Assembly (NCBI GenBank): GCA_004556005.1
Contig: SFJA01000041.1
Coordinates: forward strand, 1 to 18,092
Length of the DNA: 18,092 bases
Reading direction: 5' to 3'
Source: Bacteroidales bacterium
Lineage (GTDB): Bacteria; Bacteroidota; Bacteroidia; Bacteroidales; UBA932
The notes beneath the pieces were generated by a model. It saw only the letters and a list, made by a program, of their open reading frames with translations, ran no database searches and was not told the DNA's origin. The position numbers were made by a program, and so were the translations under genes. The stretch's first letter is position 1. Every line of letters begins with the position of its first letter. Of this stretch, positions 9,092 through 15,864 are shown piece by piece.

Positions 9092-9107
9092 CCTCACGAT
9101 GCTTCCA

Positions 9108-9392
9108 CTACGCGGAAACAGTCTTTTTGACTGTTGCGCTGAGTTTCTCATAAAGAGCGTCAACCTTTTCGCAGATCTCCTTTGCCAAAGCGTTGAACTT
9201 TGCCCTCTGGCTGCCCTCGCACTTGGCGACAACCTTGTCACGCATCTCGTTGTAGGTATCTATCGCCTCCTCATAGAGCTTTTCGAGCTCCTCGGTTGAA
9301 GCGTTGGCGTTGACAGCGGCAACTGTAGTGCAATCCTCTATGAATGCGCTGAAGACGTAATCAATGTCTTTTTTAATGTCTCTAAGGTTCAT
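9108..9392 (-). CDS. Small helical protein of unknown function
   Basis: A 94-residue, strongly charged, all-helical protein starting at ATG 9392 (MNLRDIKKDIDYVF) and ending in KKTVSA. It has no signal peptide and no membrane segment. Its pattern (FIEDC near residue 20, then EELEKLYEEAIDTYNEMRDKV and VDALYEKLSATVKK) resembles short Bacteroidota proteins sometimes labelled histone-H1-like, but I cannot confirm a DNA-binding role from sequence. An upstream in-frame ATG at 9434 would add 14 residues. It would place translation across a good -7 element (TATATTTG, 9413-9420), so the later start is preferred. It heads a run of closely spaced envelope genes, dacB starting 16 bases after its stop. Real gene likely; function unknown. 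Confidence 0.75.
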   Translation of the reverse strand: MNLRDIKKDIDYVFSAFIEDCTTVAAVNANASTEELEKLYEEAIDTYNEMRDKVVAKCEGSQRAKFNALAKEICEKVDALYEKLSATVKKTVSA

Positions 9393-9412
9393 ATCCGTAA
9401 AATTATGATTTG

Positions 9413-9420
9413 CAAATATA
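9413..9420 (-). promoter_or_regulatory. Bacteroidota -7 promoter element before the small helical protein gene
   Basis: The minus strand reads TATATTTG, matching TAnnTTTG, 20 bases before the ATG at 9392. No well-spaced -33 TTTG is visible. It lies 20 bases beyond the stop of the NlpC/P60 gene and could start the long envelope operon. Confidence 0.5.
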
Positions 9421-9439
9421 CTGATTTTTTTCAAGATTG

Positions 9440-10414
9440 CTACTTCCCGCCGAAATACCAGGGGCTCCCGGCAAGGCTGACCGCACCTTCGCCGCTGTCA
9501 ACGTGCCCGAGTATGCGGCGTACAGCCAGTATCTGACGGGTGTACGGGTCCGGACCGTCCTCGGAAAGGGAGCAGATACGCACGCGCTGCGAGGCGTGGA
9601 TAATGCGACCGTCACCTATGTACATTGCCACGTGGGTTATCTTCAGCGGGCTCCTGCCCCTCGCCGGCGTCCCGTAAAAGACCAGGTCCCCCGGAAGCAT
9701 CGCCTCCGTCCTGACCGGCACCGCCTCACCGCACAGCACCTGCTCGCGGGCATTTCTTGGCAGGAGAATTCCACATTGAAAATATGCGAACCTCACCAGT
9801 CCGCTGCAGTCAAAGCCGTGAGGGCTCATTCCGCCCCAGACATAGGGAACTCCGTTGTAACGGCAGGCCGCTGCGGCAAGGGCTTCGCCGTTCGCCGTTC
9901 TGCTGGCCGTCCAGGTCTCAAAATCAGCAAGATACGCAGCCTTAACCCAGGCATTTTTCCCGTCAGGCAGCAGGATTTGGACCCAGTCCTTGCGTTTGCC
10001 GGCGCTCTTGCGGACAAGACATCCGGCGCACAGGTCGCAGACCCTCGCGGACTTTTCGGAAGGGCTTTCGTAAGCGAAGACCCAGTCCTCCGTGCAAATC
10101 CACTTCGGGGCGGCAAGGTAACTGTCCTTTTCCTCCTCGCTCATGTAAGCCAGCGCGAGGTCGTTGGTCCAGGCCACGTAAGGCTCAGGAGTGCTGACCT
10201 TGCGCCAGTAGCGATCGGCGTCGAGCACCTGCACCACGGTACCCATAAGTGCCTGAGTCTCATTACTTGACTCGTAATCGGGACGCAGCCTGAGATTGCT
10301 TGTCGATACATTGACTACAGCCCATCTCGAAGGCATTGCGCCATCCTGAGCGCTCAGGGTGCCTGCCGGAAGGCAAAGCAGCGTGCATAAAAGAAGAAAC
10401 AAAAGTCTTTTCAT
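9440..10414 (-). CDS. Secreted SH3-domain NlpC/P60 peptidoglycan endopeptidase
   Basis: A 324-residue protein with a cleavable signal peptide (residues 1-22, MKRLLFLLLC...GTLSA). Two bacterial SH3-like segments follow: about 31-85 (VNVSTSNLRLRPDYESS...VVQVLDADRYWRKV) and about 105-165. A C-terminal NlpC/P60 (C40) domain covers about 175-310. Catalytic residues are Cys203 in GFDCSGLVR, His261 in ITHVAMYIGDG and probably His273 in IIHAS. PYVWGG before the Cys and MLPGDLVFYG between are typical. Such enzymes cut the gamma-D-Glu-mDAP (or L-Ala-D-Glu) bond in cell-wall peptides, with SH3 domains binding the peptide stem. The gene is divergent from radA, and its stop lies 47 bases before the small helical protein gene. 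The start is clear: ATG directly before the signal peptide, 18 bases after a -7 element. Confidence 0.94.
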   Translation of the reverse strand: MKRLLFLLLCTLLCLPAGTLSAQDGAMPSRWAVVNVSTSNLRLRPDYESSNETQALMGTVVQVLDADRYWRKVSTPEPYVAWTNDLALAYMSEEEKDSYLAAPKWICTEDWVFAYESPSEKSARVCDLCAGCLVRKSAGKRKDWVQILLPDGKNAWVKAAYLADFETWTASRTANGEALAAAACRYNGVPYVWGGMSPHGFDCSGLVRFAYFQCGILLPRNAREQVLCGEAVPVRTEAMLPGDLVFYGTPARGRSPLKITHVAMYIGDGRIIHASQRVRICSLSEDGPDPYTRQILAVRRILGHVDSGEGAVSLAGSPWYFGGK

Positions 10415-10432
10415 AACTCAGTTTTGAACACA

Positions 10433-10440
10433 CAAAAATA
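10433..10440 (-). promoter_or_regulatory. Bacteroidota -7 promoter element for the NlpC/P60 gene
   Basis: The minus strand reads TATTTTTG (TAnnTTTG), 18 bases before the ATG at 10414. The -33 element is not obvious; a T-rich run lies near the expected place. Confidence 0.45.
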
Positions 10441-10474
10441 AGAAGTAATCCTGAAAAAAGAAGATAATATTTGC

Positions 10475-10482
10475 TACATTTG
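10475..10482 (+). promoter_or_regulatory. Bacteroidota -7 promoter element for radA
   Basis: TACATTTG on the plus strand matches TAnnTTTG and lies 59 bases before the preferred radA ATG at 10542. Transcription from here would leave a leader of about 50 bases. The 127-base region between the NlpC and radA starts thus holds two divergent promoters and no other gene. Confidence 0.5.
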
Positions 10483-10541
10483 AATCCTGCATCAGATTCG
10501 GAGCATTTCTTTGAATGGTGCAGCTAAATTTGAAAGGAAGT

Positions 10542-11933
10542 ATGGCAGCAAAGAAAAGCGTGTGGTACTGCAGTTCCTGCGGCAACGAGTCAGCAAAATG
10601 GATGGGCAGATGTCCTGCCTGCGGAGAATGGAACACCATGGTGGAGGCCCCGGCGGACAATTCTGCAGGAGGCAGGGCTTCCTCATCAAGGGGAAGGGCT
10701 GCTTCCACAGGCACGGGAGGCAGCGCCAAGGCGCATCATATCAAGGAGATAGACTATAGCAGCGAAGTCCGCAGGAGCCTGGGGATGGCAGAATTGGACC
10801 GACTGCTCGGGGGCGGAATCGTTCCGGGGTCGCTCGTACTCATCGGCGGCGAGCCGGGCATTGGCAAATCTACTCTTTCGCTGCAGATTCCGCTTGGCTG
10901 CCCGGGTCTCAAAACGCTCTACGTAACAGGAGAAGAGTCTGAAAAGCAGGTCAAGATGCGTTCGGAGCGGCTTTGCAAGGGAGCAGGCACCGATGCGGGG
11001 GACTGCTACATACTGTGCGAAACCTGCATCGGAAACGTGCTGGAACAGGCCCGGGGGATGAATCCTGACCTTATGATTGTGGACTCCGTGCAAACAATGT
11101 ACTCCGACCTGCTCGAGTCCGCGCCGGGCTCGGTCGGCCAGATAAAGGAAGTGGCCTCAGAACTGCTGCGCTTTGCAAAGGAAAGCGGAGTGCCGGTGAT
11201 TTTGATAGGACATATCACCAAGGACGGCTATATCGCCGGGCCGAAGATACTCGAGCACATTGTTGACGTGGTCCTTCAGTTCGAAGGCGAAAACCGAGGT
11301 TCATACAGACTGCTGCGAGGCATCAAGAACCGCTTCGGCAGCACGTCCGAGCTTGCGGTTTTTGAAATGACCGGGACAGGACTTGAAGAAGTATCCAATC
11401 CTTCGCAGTTGCTTATCCCAATGCACAAGGAGGGGCTGAGCGGTACCGCCGTTGCTGCAACGCTGGACGGAACCAGACCTATACTGTTTGAGGTTCAGGC
11501 ACTTGTATCTTCGGCGGTGTATGGCACCGCGCAGAGGTCCACGACAGGCTTTGACACCAGAAGGCTGAATATGCTGCTTGCAGTGCTCGAGAAAAGGGCC
11601 GGATTCCACCTGAGCGCCAAAGACGTGTTCCTGAATATGGCGGGAGGTCTCAAGGTCAACGATCCGGCGTGCGACCTTGCAGTGATTTGCGCCGTGCTGT
11701 CGTCCAATTTCGACTTTGCCCTGCCTTCGGACCTGTGTTTTGCCGGAGAAGTCGGCCTCAGCGGCGAAATCCGCCCTGTCGGGCAGACGGACAGGCGCAT
11801 TGCCGAAGCCCGCAGGCTCGGTTTCAAAACGATATTTGTAAGCGCCTACTCCTCTTACGAAACCAAGGATGGCATCAGAGTGGTAGAGGTCTCAGACGTG
11901 CCTGAACTTGTAAAAAAGCTTTTCAAGGCCTGA
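10542..11933 (+). CDS. radA: DNA repair protein RadA (branch-migration ATPase)
   Basis: RadA/Sms promotes branch migration of recombination intermediates. The protein has 463 residues when started at ATG 10542. That start is preceded by AAAGGAAG, a strong Shine-Dalgarno, and puts the zinc finger at the N terminus; an ATG at 10515 is less likely. Domains in order: C4 zinc finger with Cys10, 13, 24, 27 (CSSCG...CPACG); a Ser/Gly/Ala-rich linker (about 38-62); RecA-like ATPase with Walker A GEPGIGKST at 103-111, Walker B-like LMIVDSVQTMYS, and the RadA-specific KNRFG at 262-266; and a C-terminal Lon-protease-like domain (GGLKVNDPACDLAVICAVLSS...FAGEVGLSGEIRPV). Length matches E. coli RadA. The stop TGA overlaps the end of the convergent tsaC gene by 11 bases. 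Confidence 0.97.
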   Translation: MAAKKSVWYCSSCGNESAKWMGRCPACGEWNTMVEAPADNSAGGRASSSRGRAASTGTGGSAKAHHIKEIDYSSEVRRSLGMAELDRLLGGGIVPGSLVLIGGEPGIGKSTLSLQIPLGCPGLKTLYVTGEESEKQVKMRSERLCKGAGTDAGDCYILCETCIGNVLEQARGMNPDLMIVDSVQTMYSDLLESAPGSVGQIKEVASELLRFAKESGVPVILIGHITKDGYIAGPKILEHIVDVVLQFEGENRGSYRLLRGIKNRFGSTSELAVFEMTGTGLEEVSNPSQLLIPMHKEGLSGTAVAATLDGTRPILFEVQALVSSAVYGTAQRSTTGFDTRRLNMLLAVLEKRAGFHLSAKDVFLNMAGGLKVNDPACDLAVICAVLSSNFDFALPSDLCFAGEVGLSGEIRPVGQTDRRIAEARRLGFKTIFVSAYSSYETKDGIRVVEVSDVPELVKKLFKA

Positions 11934-12519
11934 TAACCTCAATCTCGGAGCCCAGGCCTACCTTTATTATCTGCGAAGCCCTGCCGCTTGCCCCTCGCTC
12001 AAGACGCTGGGGAACGACATAGTCCACGCTGCCTGCAATCTCATCGGAAATATCCCTGAAGCACTTGGGAGTGTCTTCGCCCGAGATGTTTGCCGAGGTC
12101 GAAACAAGAGGCTTGCCGAGGCGGCGCACTAGCTGACGGCAGAATGAGGCAGGAGAATTGTCCTCCGTATCGAGAGGTATCCTGATTCCGACGCTGCCGT
12201 CCTCCGCGACTACGTTCGGGGCGAGCAGCTGGGCGCCGGGGTAGATGATGGTCATAGGCGCATCGTTGACCTCGACCAGATCTATCGCAATGTCCGGAAT
12301 CTCCTTTACATAGCGCGCAACCATATCCATATCGCAGGCAAGAAGCACCAGAGACTTGGCCGAAGAGCGTTTCTTTATTCTGAATATCCTTTCGACGGCC
12401 TGCTCGCTTGTTGCATCACAACCCAGGCCCCATACGGTATCGGTAGGGTAAAGTATTACGCCGCCCTGACGGAGGACCCTTACGGCTTCCTCAATAATTT
12501 CCTTGCAGTCCATAAGCAT
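11923..12519 (-). CDS. tsaC: L-threonylcarbamoyladenylate synthase (TsaC/YrdC/Sua5 family)
   Basis: Makes threonylcarbamoyl-AMP from threonine, bicarbonate and ATP, the first step of t6A37 tRNA modification in the cytoplasm. The 198-residue protein covers the YrdC domain only, without the Sua5 C-terminal domain. Visible family motifs are LYPTDTVWGLGCDA near residue 24, FRIKKRSSAKSLVLL near 47, APMTIIYPG near 87, GSVGIRIP near 108 and LVSTSANISGE near 139. The start ATG overlaps the rhomboid gene stop by one base (TGATG). A second in-frame ATG two codons on is an alternative. It is the last gene of the mutL operon. Its stop lies 11 bases inside the oppositely transcribed radA. Confidence 0.95.
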   Translation of the reverse strand: MLMDCKEIIEEAVRVLRQGGVILYPTDTVWGLGCDATSEQAVERIFRIKKRSSAKSLVLLACDMDMVARYVKEIPDIAIDLVEVNDAPMTIIYPGAQLLAPNVVAEDGSVGIRIPLDTEDNSPASFCRQLVRRLGKPLVSTSANISGEDTPKCFRDISDEIAGSVDYVVPQRLERGASGRASQIIKVGLGSEIEVIRP

Positions 12520-13181
12520 CAGAAGTTGTCCCGGTCAAACAGACGGCCGGCCTTTTTCCAGAAATATACCACGAGGAATCCGAAGATCATACCTCCAAGA
12601 TGTGCAAAATGCGCAACGCCTTCTGCCGTTCCGGTCACGCCGACAACAAGGGAAAGGACTGCAAAAATGATGACCATCCATTTGGCATTGAGCGATATCG
12701 GAGGGAAAATCAATGAGATACGGCTGTTAGGGAAGATCATTGCATAGGCAATCAGCACGCCGTAAACCGCACCTGAGGCTCCGAGCATTGGGGCTGCGGC
12801 GCCCCTCATCCAGGTCATTACAAGCAGATGCACCGCGGCAGCTCCTAGTCCGCTGATGAGATAGAGGATTGTAAATTTCCTGGAACCTATCATTCGCTCC
12901 ACCACGGAGCCGAAGATGTACAGGGTGTACATGTTCATAAAGAGGTGCCAGAATCCGCCGTGCATAAACATATAAGTAACTGGCTGCCATAAACGGAAGA
13001 GCACGCTGTGCGGGTCGTAAAGCACGAGCCATCCCATCACGTTGGTCTTGAAAAAGCGTTCTCCCAAAAAGGTGGCAGCAAACAGTATTACATTGATAAT
13101 CAACAGATTCTTGGTAACGACAGGGACATTTGACATAAAGCCTCCGCCCCGTTCTCCATTATTGCTGTAATAATAACTCAT
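12519..13181 (-). CDS. Rhomboid-family intramembrane serine protease
   Basis: A 220-residue inner-membrane protease with about six membrane segments. The catalytic pair is Ser136 in LGASGAVYG (GxSG motif) and His194 in HFAHLGG. The supporting loop motif is H74-x4-H79-x3-N83 (HGGFWHLFMNMYTLYIFG), matching the conserved His/Asn positions of GlpG. A short hydrophilic N terminus (SYYYSNNGERGGG) precedes the first segment (about 25-40). Rhomboids cut single-span membrane proteins within the bilayer; the substrate is unknown. The gene starts three bases after the mutL stop and its own stop overlaps tsaC by one base. From general knowledge, rhomboid genes next to mutL are a recurrent Bacteroidales arrangement, sometimes with two copies; only one is present here. 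Confidence 0.95.
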   Translation of the reverse strand: MSYYYSNNGERGGGFMSNVPVVTKNLLIINVILFAATFLGERFFKTNVMGWLVLYDPHSVLFRLWQPVTYMFMHGGFWHLFMNMYTLYIFGSVVERMIGSRKFTILYLISGLGAAAVHLLVMTWMRGAAAPMLGASGAVYGVLIAYAMIFPNSRISLIFPPISLNAKWMVIIFAVLSLVVGVTGTAEGVAHFAHLGGMIFGFLVVYFWKKAGRLFDRDNF

Positions 13182-13184
13182 TGT

Positions 13185-15095
13185 TTAGAATTTGTTTTCT
13201 ATTTCGTCTATGCCAACTATGGCAACTATCTTCCTTCCGCCCGGTGTCAGTTCGGCGTTCTCGCAGGCAAATAGCGTGTCAATCAGCCTGCGTGGAGCCA
13301 TCGGATCGCTTCCTATTTCGAAAGATGCCGCCCCAAGCGCAGCAAAGCGGGCCGCCATCCGCTGGTTGAGCACTTCCTGCAGTCCGCTTCCCGGTTCGGA
13401 AAGCACTGCAACGATATCGTCAAGCATAGTCCTGACCTTGCCCTCCTCGCAGCTCATCCCTTCCGGAACGGCGTTGACAACAACACTATCCGTGCCAAAA
13501 GGAGTAATGTCAAAACCCAGACGCTCGAGAGTTTCCGAAGCGCCTTCCAAAATGAGGCGCTCCTGCACGCCTATCTGGACCTGAACCGGAAACAGCGCCT
13601 TCTGGCTCACGTGATTGTTGCTCGAGAGGGCCTTGAGCATACGTTCATATAAGATTCGTTCAAATGCCCTGCGACAGTTGACGAGCATAAGTCCGGAAGC
13701 TACCGGGGTCAGTATGAAGCGCTTATGAAGCACGAGCGTGTTGGACATACACTTCGACTCGAAGAGCACGCCGTAACTCTGATCCTTGCCCATACGCGGC
13801 GGATAATCCTGATAAAGGCCTGCCTGTCCGCCTCCGCTTGCCCCTGAAGCGTCCGCGCCAAGACCCGCACCGCCGCCGGACGAGCCGGAGTCGGACGAGC
13901 CGGAGTCGGGAAAGAATTGGCCCGAAACATTGCCGGAAGGAGTGCTGCCCGAAGGTGGCAGGGAAGAGTCCGGGTCGAACGGGTTGAAATTCGGGTTGCC
14001 GCCGCCGAAGGTCAGCGGGTTGGCGTCGCGGTAGGCCGCAAAACCGTCTCCGATTATCGGTATGTCGATGGAGCCTTCGCTTTCAAAGTCAAGACTGGCT
14101 CCGAAACTGTTGCGGCCGAGGGTTTCCTTTACGCAGGCATAGATAATCTGGAAGACTATGCTTTCGTTCTGGAATTTGATTTCGGTCTTTGTCGGTGAAA
14201 CGTTTACGTCAACGGACGACGGGTCGGCATCGAGAAAAATGAAGTATGCGGGGGTGACGCCCTCGGGAATCATTTCCTCGTATGCCTTCATTACCGCCTT
14301 GTGCAGGTAGGGGCTGCGGAAGAAGCGTCCGCGCACGAAAAAAAGCTGGTTTACCTGAGTCTTTTTGGCGGATCTTGGAGTGCCGATAAAGCCGCTGACA
14401 TTGAGTTCGGAAGTCTGCGCCGAAAGGTCCACAAGGGTATCGGCAACATTCATTCCCATCACGTCCATTATCCTGTATTTGAGGGACTTGGCCTTTTTGA
14501 GCACATAGAGTTGGCGACCGTTGTGCACGAGCGAAAATGCTATTTCGGGATGGGGTACGGCTATGTGGACAAACTCGTCCACGATGTGGCGCAACTCGAC
14601 GTTGTCGCCCTTGAGGAATTTGCGCCTGGCGGGGGTGTTGTAGAAAAGGTTGCGGATTATGAAGTTGCTGCCCTTGGGGGTGGAGACGCCGGATGAGCGC
14701 AGTTTCCCCGAATCGCCTATTACAACCTGGGTGCCCGATTCGTCCTGTTCACGCCGGGTTTTGAGTGTGACTTCGGCAACGGCAGCTATGCTGGCGAGGG
14801 CCTCGCCGCGGAATCCGTATGACATTATCGACTCGAGGTCGCTGGAGGTGGCTATCTTTGAAGTGGCGTGCCTCTCGAAACAAAGCACGGCATCGGAAGC
14901 TGACATTCCGCATCCGTTGTCGATGACCTGAATGAGGGTCCTGCCGGAATCGCTTATAATCACGTCAATCCTGTCGGCTCCGGAGTCAACTGCATTTTCC
15001 ACAAGTTCCTTGACTACGGAAGAAGGCCTTTGAACGACTTCTCCCGCAGCTATCATATTGGCCAGCTGAGCCGGCAGAACCTGAAGCTTACCCAT
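13185..15095 (-). CDS. mutL: DNA mismatch repair protein MutL with a degenerate endonuclease site
   Basis: A 636-residue protein. The N-terminal GHKL ATPase is intact: catalytic Glu30 and Asn34 in KELVENAVD, D59-N-G-C-G-M64, HATSKI, and GFRGEALASIAAVAE near 92-106, followed by the FYNTPARRKFL and transducer regions. A flexible linker (about 365-435, Pro/Ser/Gly/Asp-rich, with a 15-base tandem repeat coding DSGSS twice) leads to the C-terminal dimerisation domain. The metal-binding motif DQHAxxExxxxE reads NCRRAFERILYE at 473-484, so Asp, Gln and His are gone while both Glu remain. The late CPHGRP-like motif reads TPGGRK at about 617-622. The protein is probably still a mismatch-repair clamp protein but not an endonuclease of the standard type. 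The start lies eight bases after the stop of the small membrane protein gene. Confidence 0.96.
   Translation of the reverse strand: MGKLQVLPAQLANMIAAGEVVQRPSSVVKELVENAVDSGADRIDVIISDSGRTLIQVIDNGCGMSASDAVLCFERHATSKIATSSDLESIMSYGFRGEALASIAAVAEVTLKTRREQDESGTQVVIGDSGKLRSSGVSTPKGSNFIIRNLFYNTPARRKFLKGDNVELRHIVDEFVHIAVPHPEIAFSLVHNGRQLYVLKKAKSLKYRIMDVMGMNVADTLVDLSAQTSELNVSGFIGTPRSAKKTQVNQLFFVRGRFFRSPYLHKAVMKAYEEMIPEGVTPAYFIFLDADPSSVDVNVSPTKTEIKFQNESIVFQIIYACVKETLGRNSFGASLDFESEGSIDIPIIGDGFAAYRDANPLTFGGGNPNFNPFDPDSSLPPSGSTPSGNVSGQFFPDSGSSDSGSSGGGAGLGADASGASGGGQAGLYQDYPPRMGKDQSYGVLFESKCMSNTLVLHKRFILTPVASGLMLVNCRRAFERILYERMLKALSSNNHVSQKALFPVQVQIGVQERLILEGASETLERLGFDITPFGTDSVVVNAVPEGMSCEEGKVRTMLDDIVAVLSEPGSGLQEVLNQRMAARFAALGAASFEIGSDPMAPRRLIDTLFACENAELTPGGRKIVAIVGIDEIENKF
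13878..13907. repeat. 15-base tandem repeat inside the mutL linker
   Basis: GGACGAGCCGGAGTC occurs twice in a row without mismatch. It encodes DSGSS-DSGSS in the disordered linker of MutL. Being a multiple of three, changes in copy number would keep the frame. Confidence 0.9.
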
Positions 15096-15103
15096 ATATA
15101 TGG

Positions 15104-15430
15104 CTACAATGACATATAGAACCTGGCTATCATATAAAGCACGGCAAATACGAGCAGCATCGTTACAATGCCTATGATAGTCTGAGCCTTGCTGGCGTGG
15201 CCTCTGGAAGAACGGTAATTGCCGTCCTTGAATGCGCCCTTGATGTAGGATCCCGGCACGTAGGTATCATTGGCAGACTGTTTGCCGCTTTCGCCCGAAG
15301 CGGTATTTCCGAGCGAACCGTCAACGCGGCCGAAACGGCGCTTGCGCTCCTCTTCTTCCGGATTATAATATATAGGCTTATAGTTGAACACCCTGTGCTC
15401 GCTATCGCCGAAAAAGCTGAACATTCCCAT
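15104..15430 (-). CDS. Small single-span membrane protein heading the mutL operon
   Basis: A 108-residue protein of unknown function. The N terminus is MGMFSFFGDSEHRVFNYKPIYYNPEEEER, then a basic stretch (ERKRRFGRVDG), a Ser/Gly/Asn-rich middle and one C-terminal membrane helix (about 84-104, IIGIVTMLLVFAVLYMIARFY). No signal peptide is seen, so an inner-membrane tail-anchored topology is likely. Similar short proteins with an N-terminal FNY-x4-Y motif are, from general knowledge, found upstream of mutL across Bacteroidales. The start is 15430 (or the ATG two codons later at 15424). Translation from the farther upstream in-frame ATG at 15481 would run through the promoter, whose -7 element TAAATTTG lies six bases before 15430. 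The stop is eight bases before mutL. Confidence 0.8.
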   Translation of the reverse strand: MGMFSFFGDSEHRVFNYKPIYYNPEEEERKRRFGRVDGSLGNTASGESGKQSANDTYVPGSYIKGAFKDGNYRSSRGHASKAQTIIGIVTMLLVFAVLYMIARFYMSL

Positions 15431-15436
15431 AGAAAG

Positions 15437-15444
15437 CAAATTTA
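15437..15444 (-). promoter_or_regulatory. Bacteroidota -7 element for the mutL operon, almost touching the start codon
   Basis: The minus strand reads TAAATTTG (TAnnTTTG). A TTG 21 bases upstream in the T-rich run could be the -33 element. Only six bases separate it from the ATG at 15430, so the mRNA would be leaderless or nearly so. Confidence 0.5.
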
Positions 15445-15459
15445 GGTATAATTTCACTA

Positions 15460-15530
15460 CAAAAACAAAAAAGCTGGCCAAAAATACTTTTGGTCAGTTT
15501 TTCAAACTTAAAAACGCTCTGCGCGCAGAA
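15460..15530 (-). terminator. Probable intrinsic terminator region of the Cys-rich lipoprotein gene
   Basis: Just after the stop at 15535 the minus strand has a 12-base palindrome TCTGCGCGCAGA (15518-15529) followed by GCGTTTTT. A longer hairpin comes next: arms 15488-15497 and 15474-15483, nine pairs with one A/C mismatch, loop of four. It is followed by CTTTTTTGTTTTT. Either could end transcription. The T tract also overlaps the -33 area of the mutL operon promoter. Confidence 0.55.
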
Positions 15531-15534
15531 CTGA

Positions 15535-15762
15535 TTACTCAGCCTTCTCGCAGCCCTCGCAAGACTCGCAAGATGCACACTTGGTAGAGTCGCAAGATGC
15601 GCACTTGGTAGAGTCAGCAGCACAGCATGAGCAGCTGTCAGCGCTAACCTCGACAGTCTCAGTTGCCTCGGTAGCAGCCTCTCCCTTCTTTGATCCGTTG
15701 TTGCAAGCAACAGCAGCGAATACGAGAGAAGCGCAAGCAATGGCCATAAAAACCTTCTTCAT
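15535..15762 (-). CDS. Small cysteine-rich lipoprotein, possibly metal-binding
   Basis: A 75-residue protein starting at ATG 15762. Residues 1-20 are a lipoprotein signal (MKKVFMAIACASLVFAAVAC, lipid-modified Cys20). An Ala/Thr/Glu spacer (21-43) follows, then a tail with nine Cys at 44, 46, 47, 54, 57, 62, 65, 68 and 71. The tail contains DSTKCASC twice in tandem and a chain of CxxC steps to the end. The pattern recalls metallothionein-like or zinc-ribbon metal clusters, but no family is recognised. It is predicted to be anchored in the inner or outer membrane facing the periplasm. There is no acidic surface-export signal right after Cys20 (NNGSKKG). The gene stands alone between its own near-consensus promoter and terminator-like hairpins. 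Metal binding is inference; disulfide bonding is the alternative. Confidence 0.82.
   Translation of the reverse strand: MKKVFMAIACASLVFAAVACNNGSKKGEAATEATETVEVSADSCSCCAADSTKCASCDSTKCASCESCEGCEKAE
15566..15613. repeat. 24-base tandem repeat encoding DSTKCASC twice
   Basis: Two adjacent 24-base units (15566-15589 and 15590-15613) differ at one base. Each encodes DSTKCASC in the lipoprotein, so the Cys tail appears to have grown by in-frame duplication. Confidence 0.9.
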
Positions 15763-15817
15763 AATCAAACAAAATTAACTAGTTAAATATCATTTGTTAG
15801 TAATACGCTAACGGCCG

Positions 15818-15848
15818 CAAAGATACGCAGTTTATAAAATAAAACAAA
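15818..15848 (-). promoter_or_regulatory. Near-consensus Bacteroidota promoter of the Cys-rich lipoprotein gene
   Basis: On the minus strand TTTG (15848-15845) is followed by exactly 19 bases and then TATCTTTG (15825-15818), an excellent match to the -33 TTTG / -7 TAnnTTTG consensus. The predicted leader to ATG 15762 is about 50 bases. The region upstream is an A/T run that may help recruitment. Among the promoters here this is the best match, suggesting strong expression. Confidence 0.75.
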
Positions 15849-15864
15849 AAATATTCAAAATTTT

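Noticed and set aside
9092..9241. Fifty-residue N-terminal extension of dacB
   Set aside because: It would put an Arg/Ser-rich stretch before a good signal peptide and lie over most of the end of the small helical protein gene.
10515..10541. Earlier radA start
   Set aside because: The ATG at 10542 has a strong Shine-Dalgarno and places the zinc finger where the family has it.
13917..14696. Plus-strand open frames opposite mutL
   Set aside because: Antisense shadows of mutL without initiation signals or family resemblance.
15431..15481. Longer start for the small protein upstream of mutL
   Set aside because: It would translate the T-rich promoter region as a false hydrophobic segment.
15518..15529. 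TCTGCGCGCAGA palindrome as an operator site
   Set aside because: It lies after a stop codon and before a T run, so a terminator role is more likely; no second copy was noticed elsewhere.
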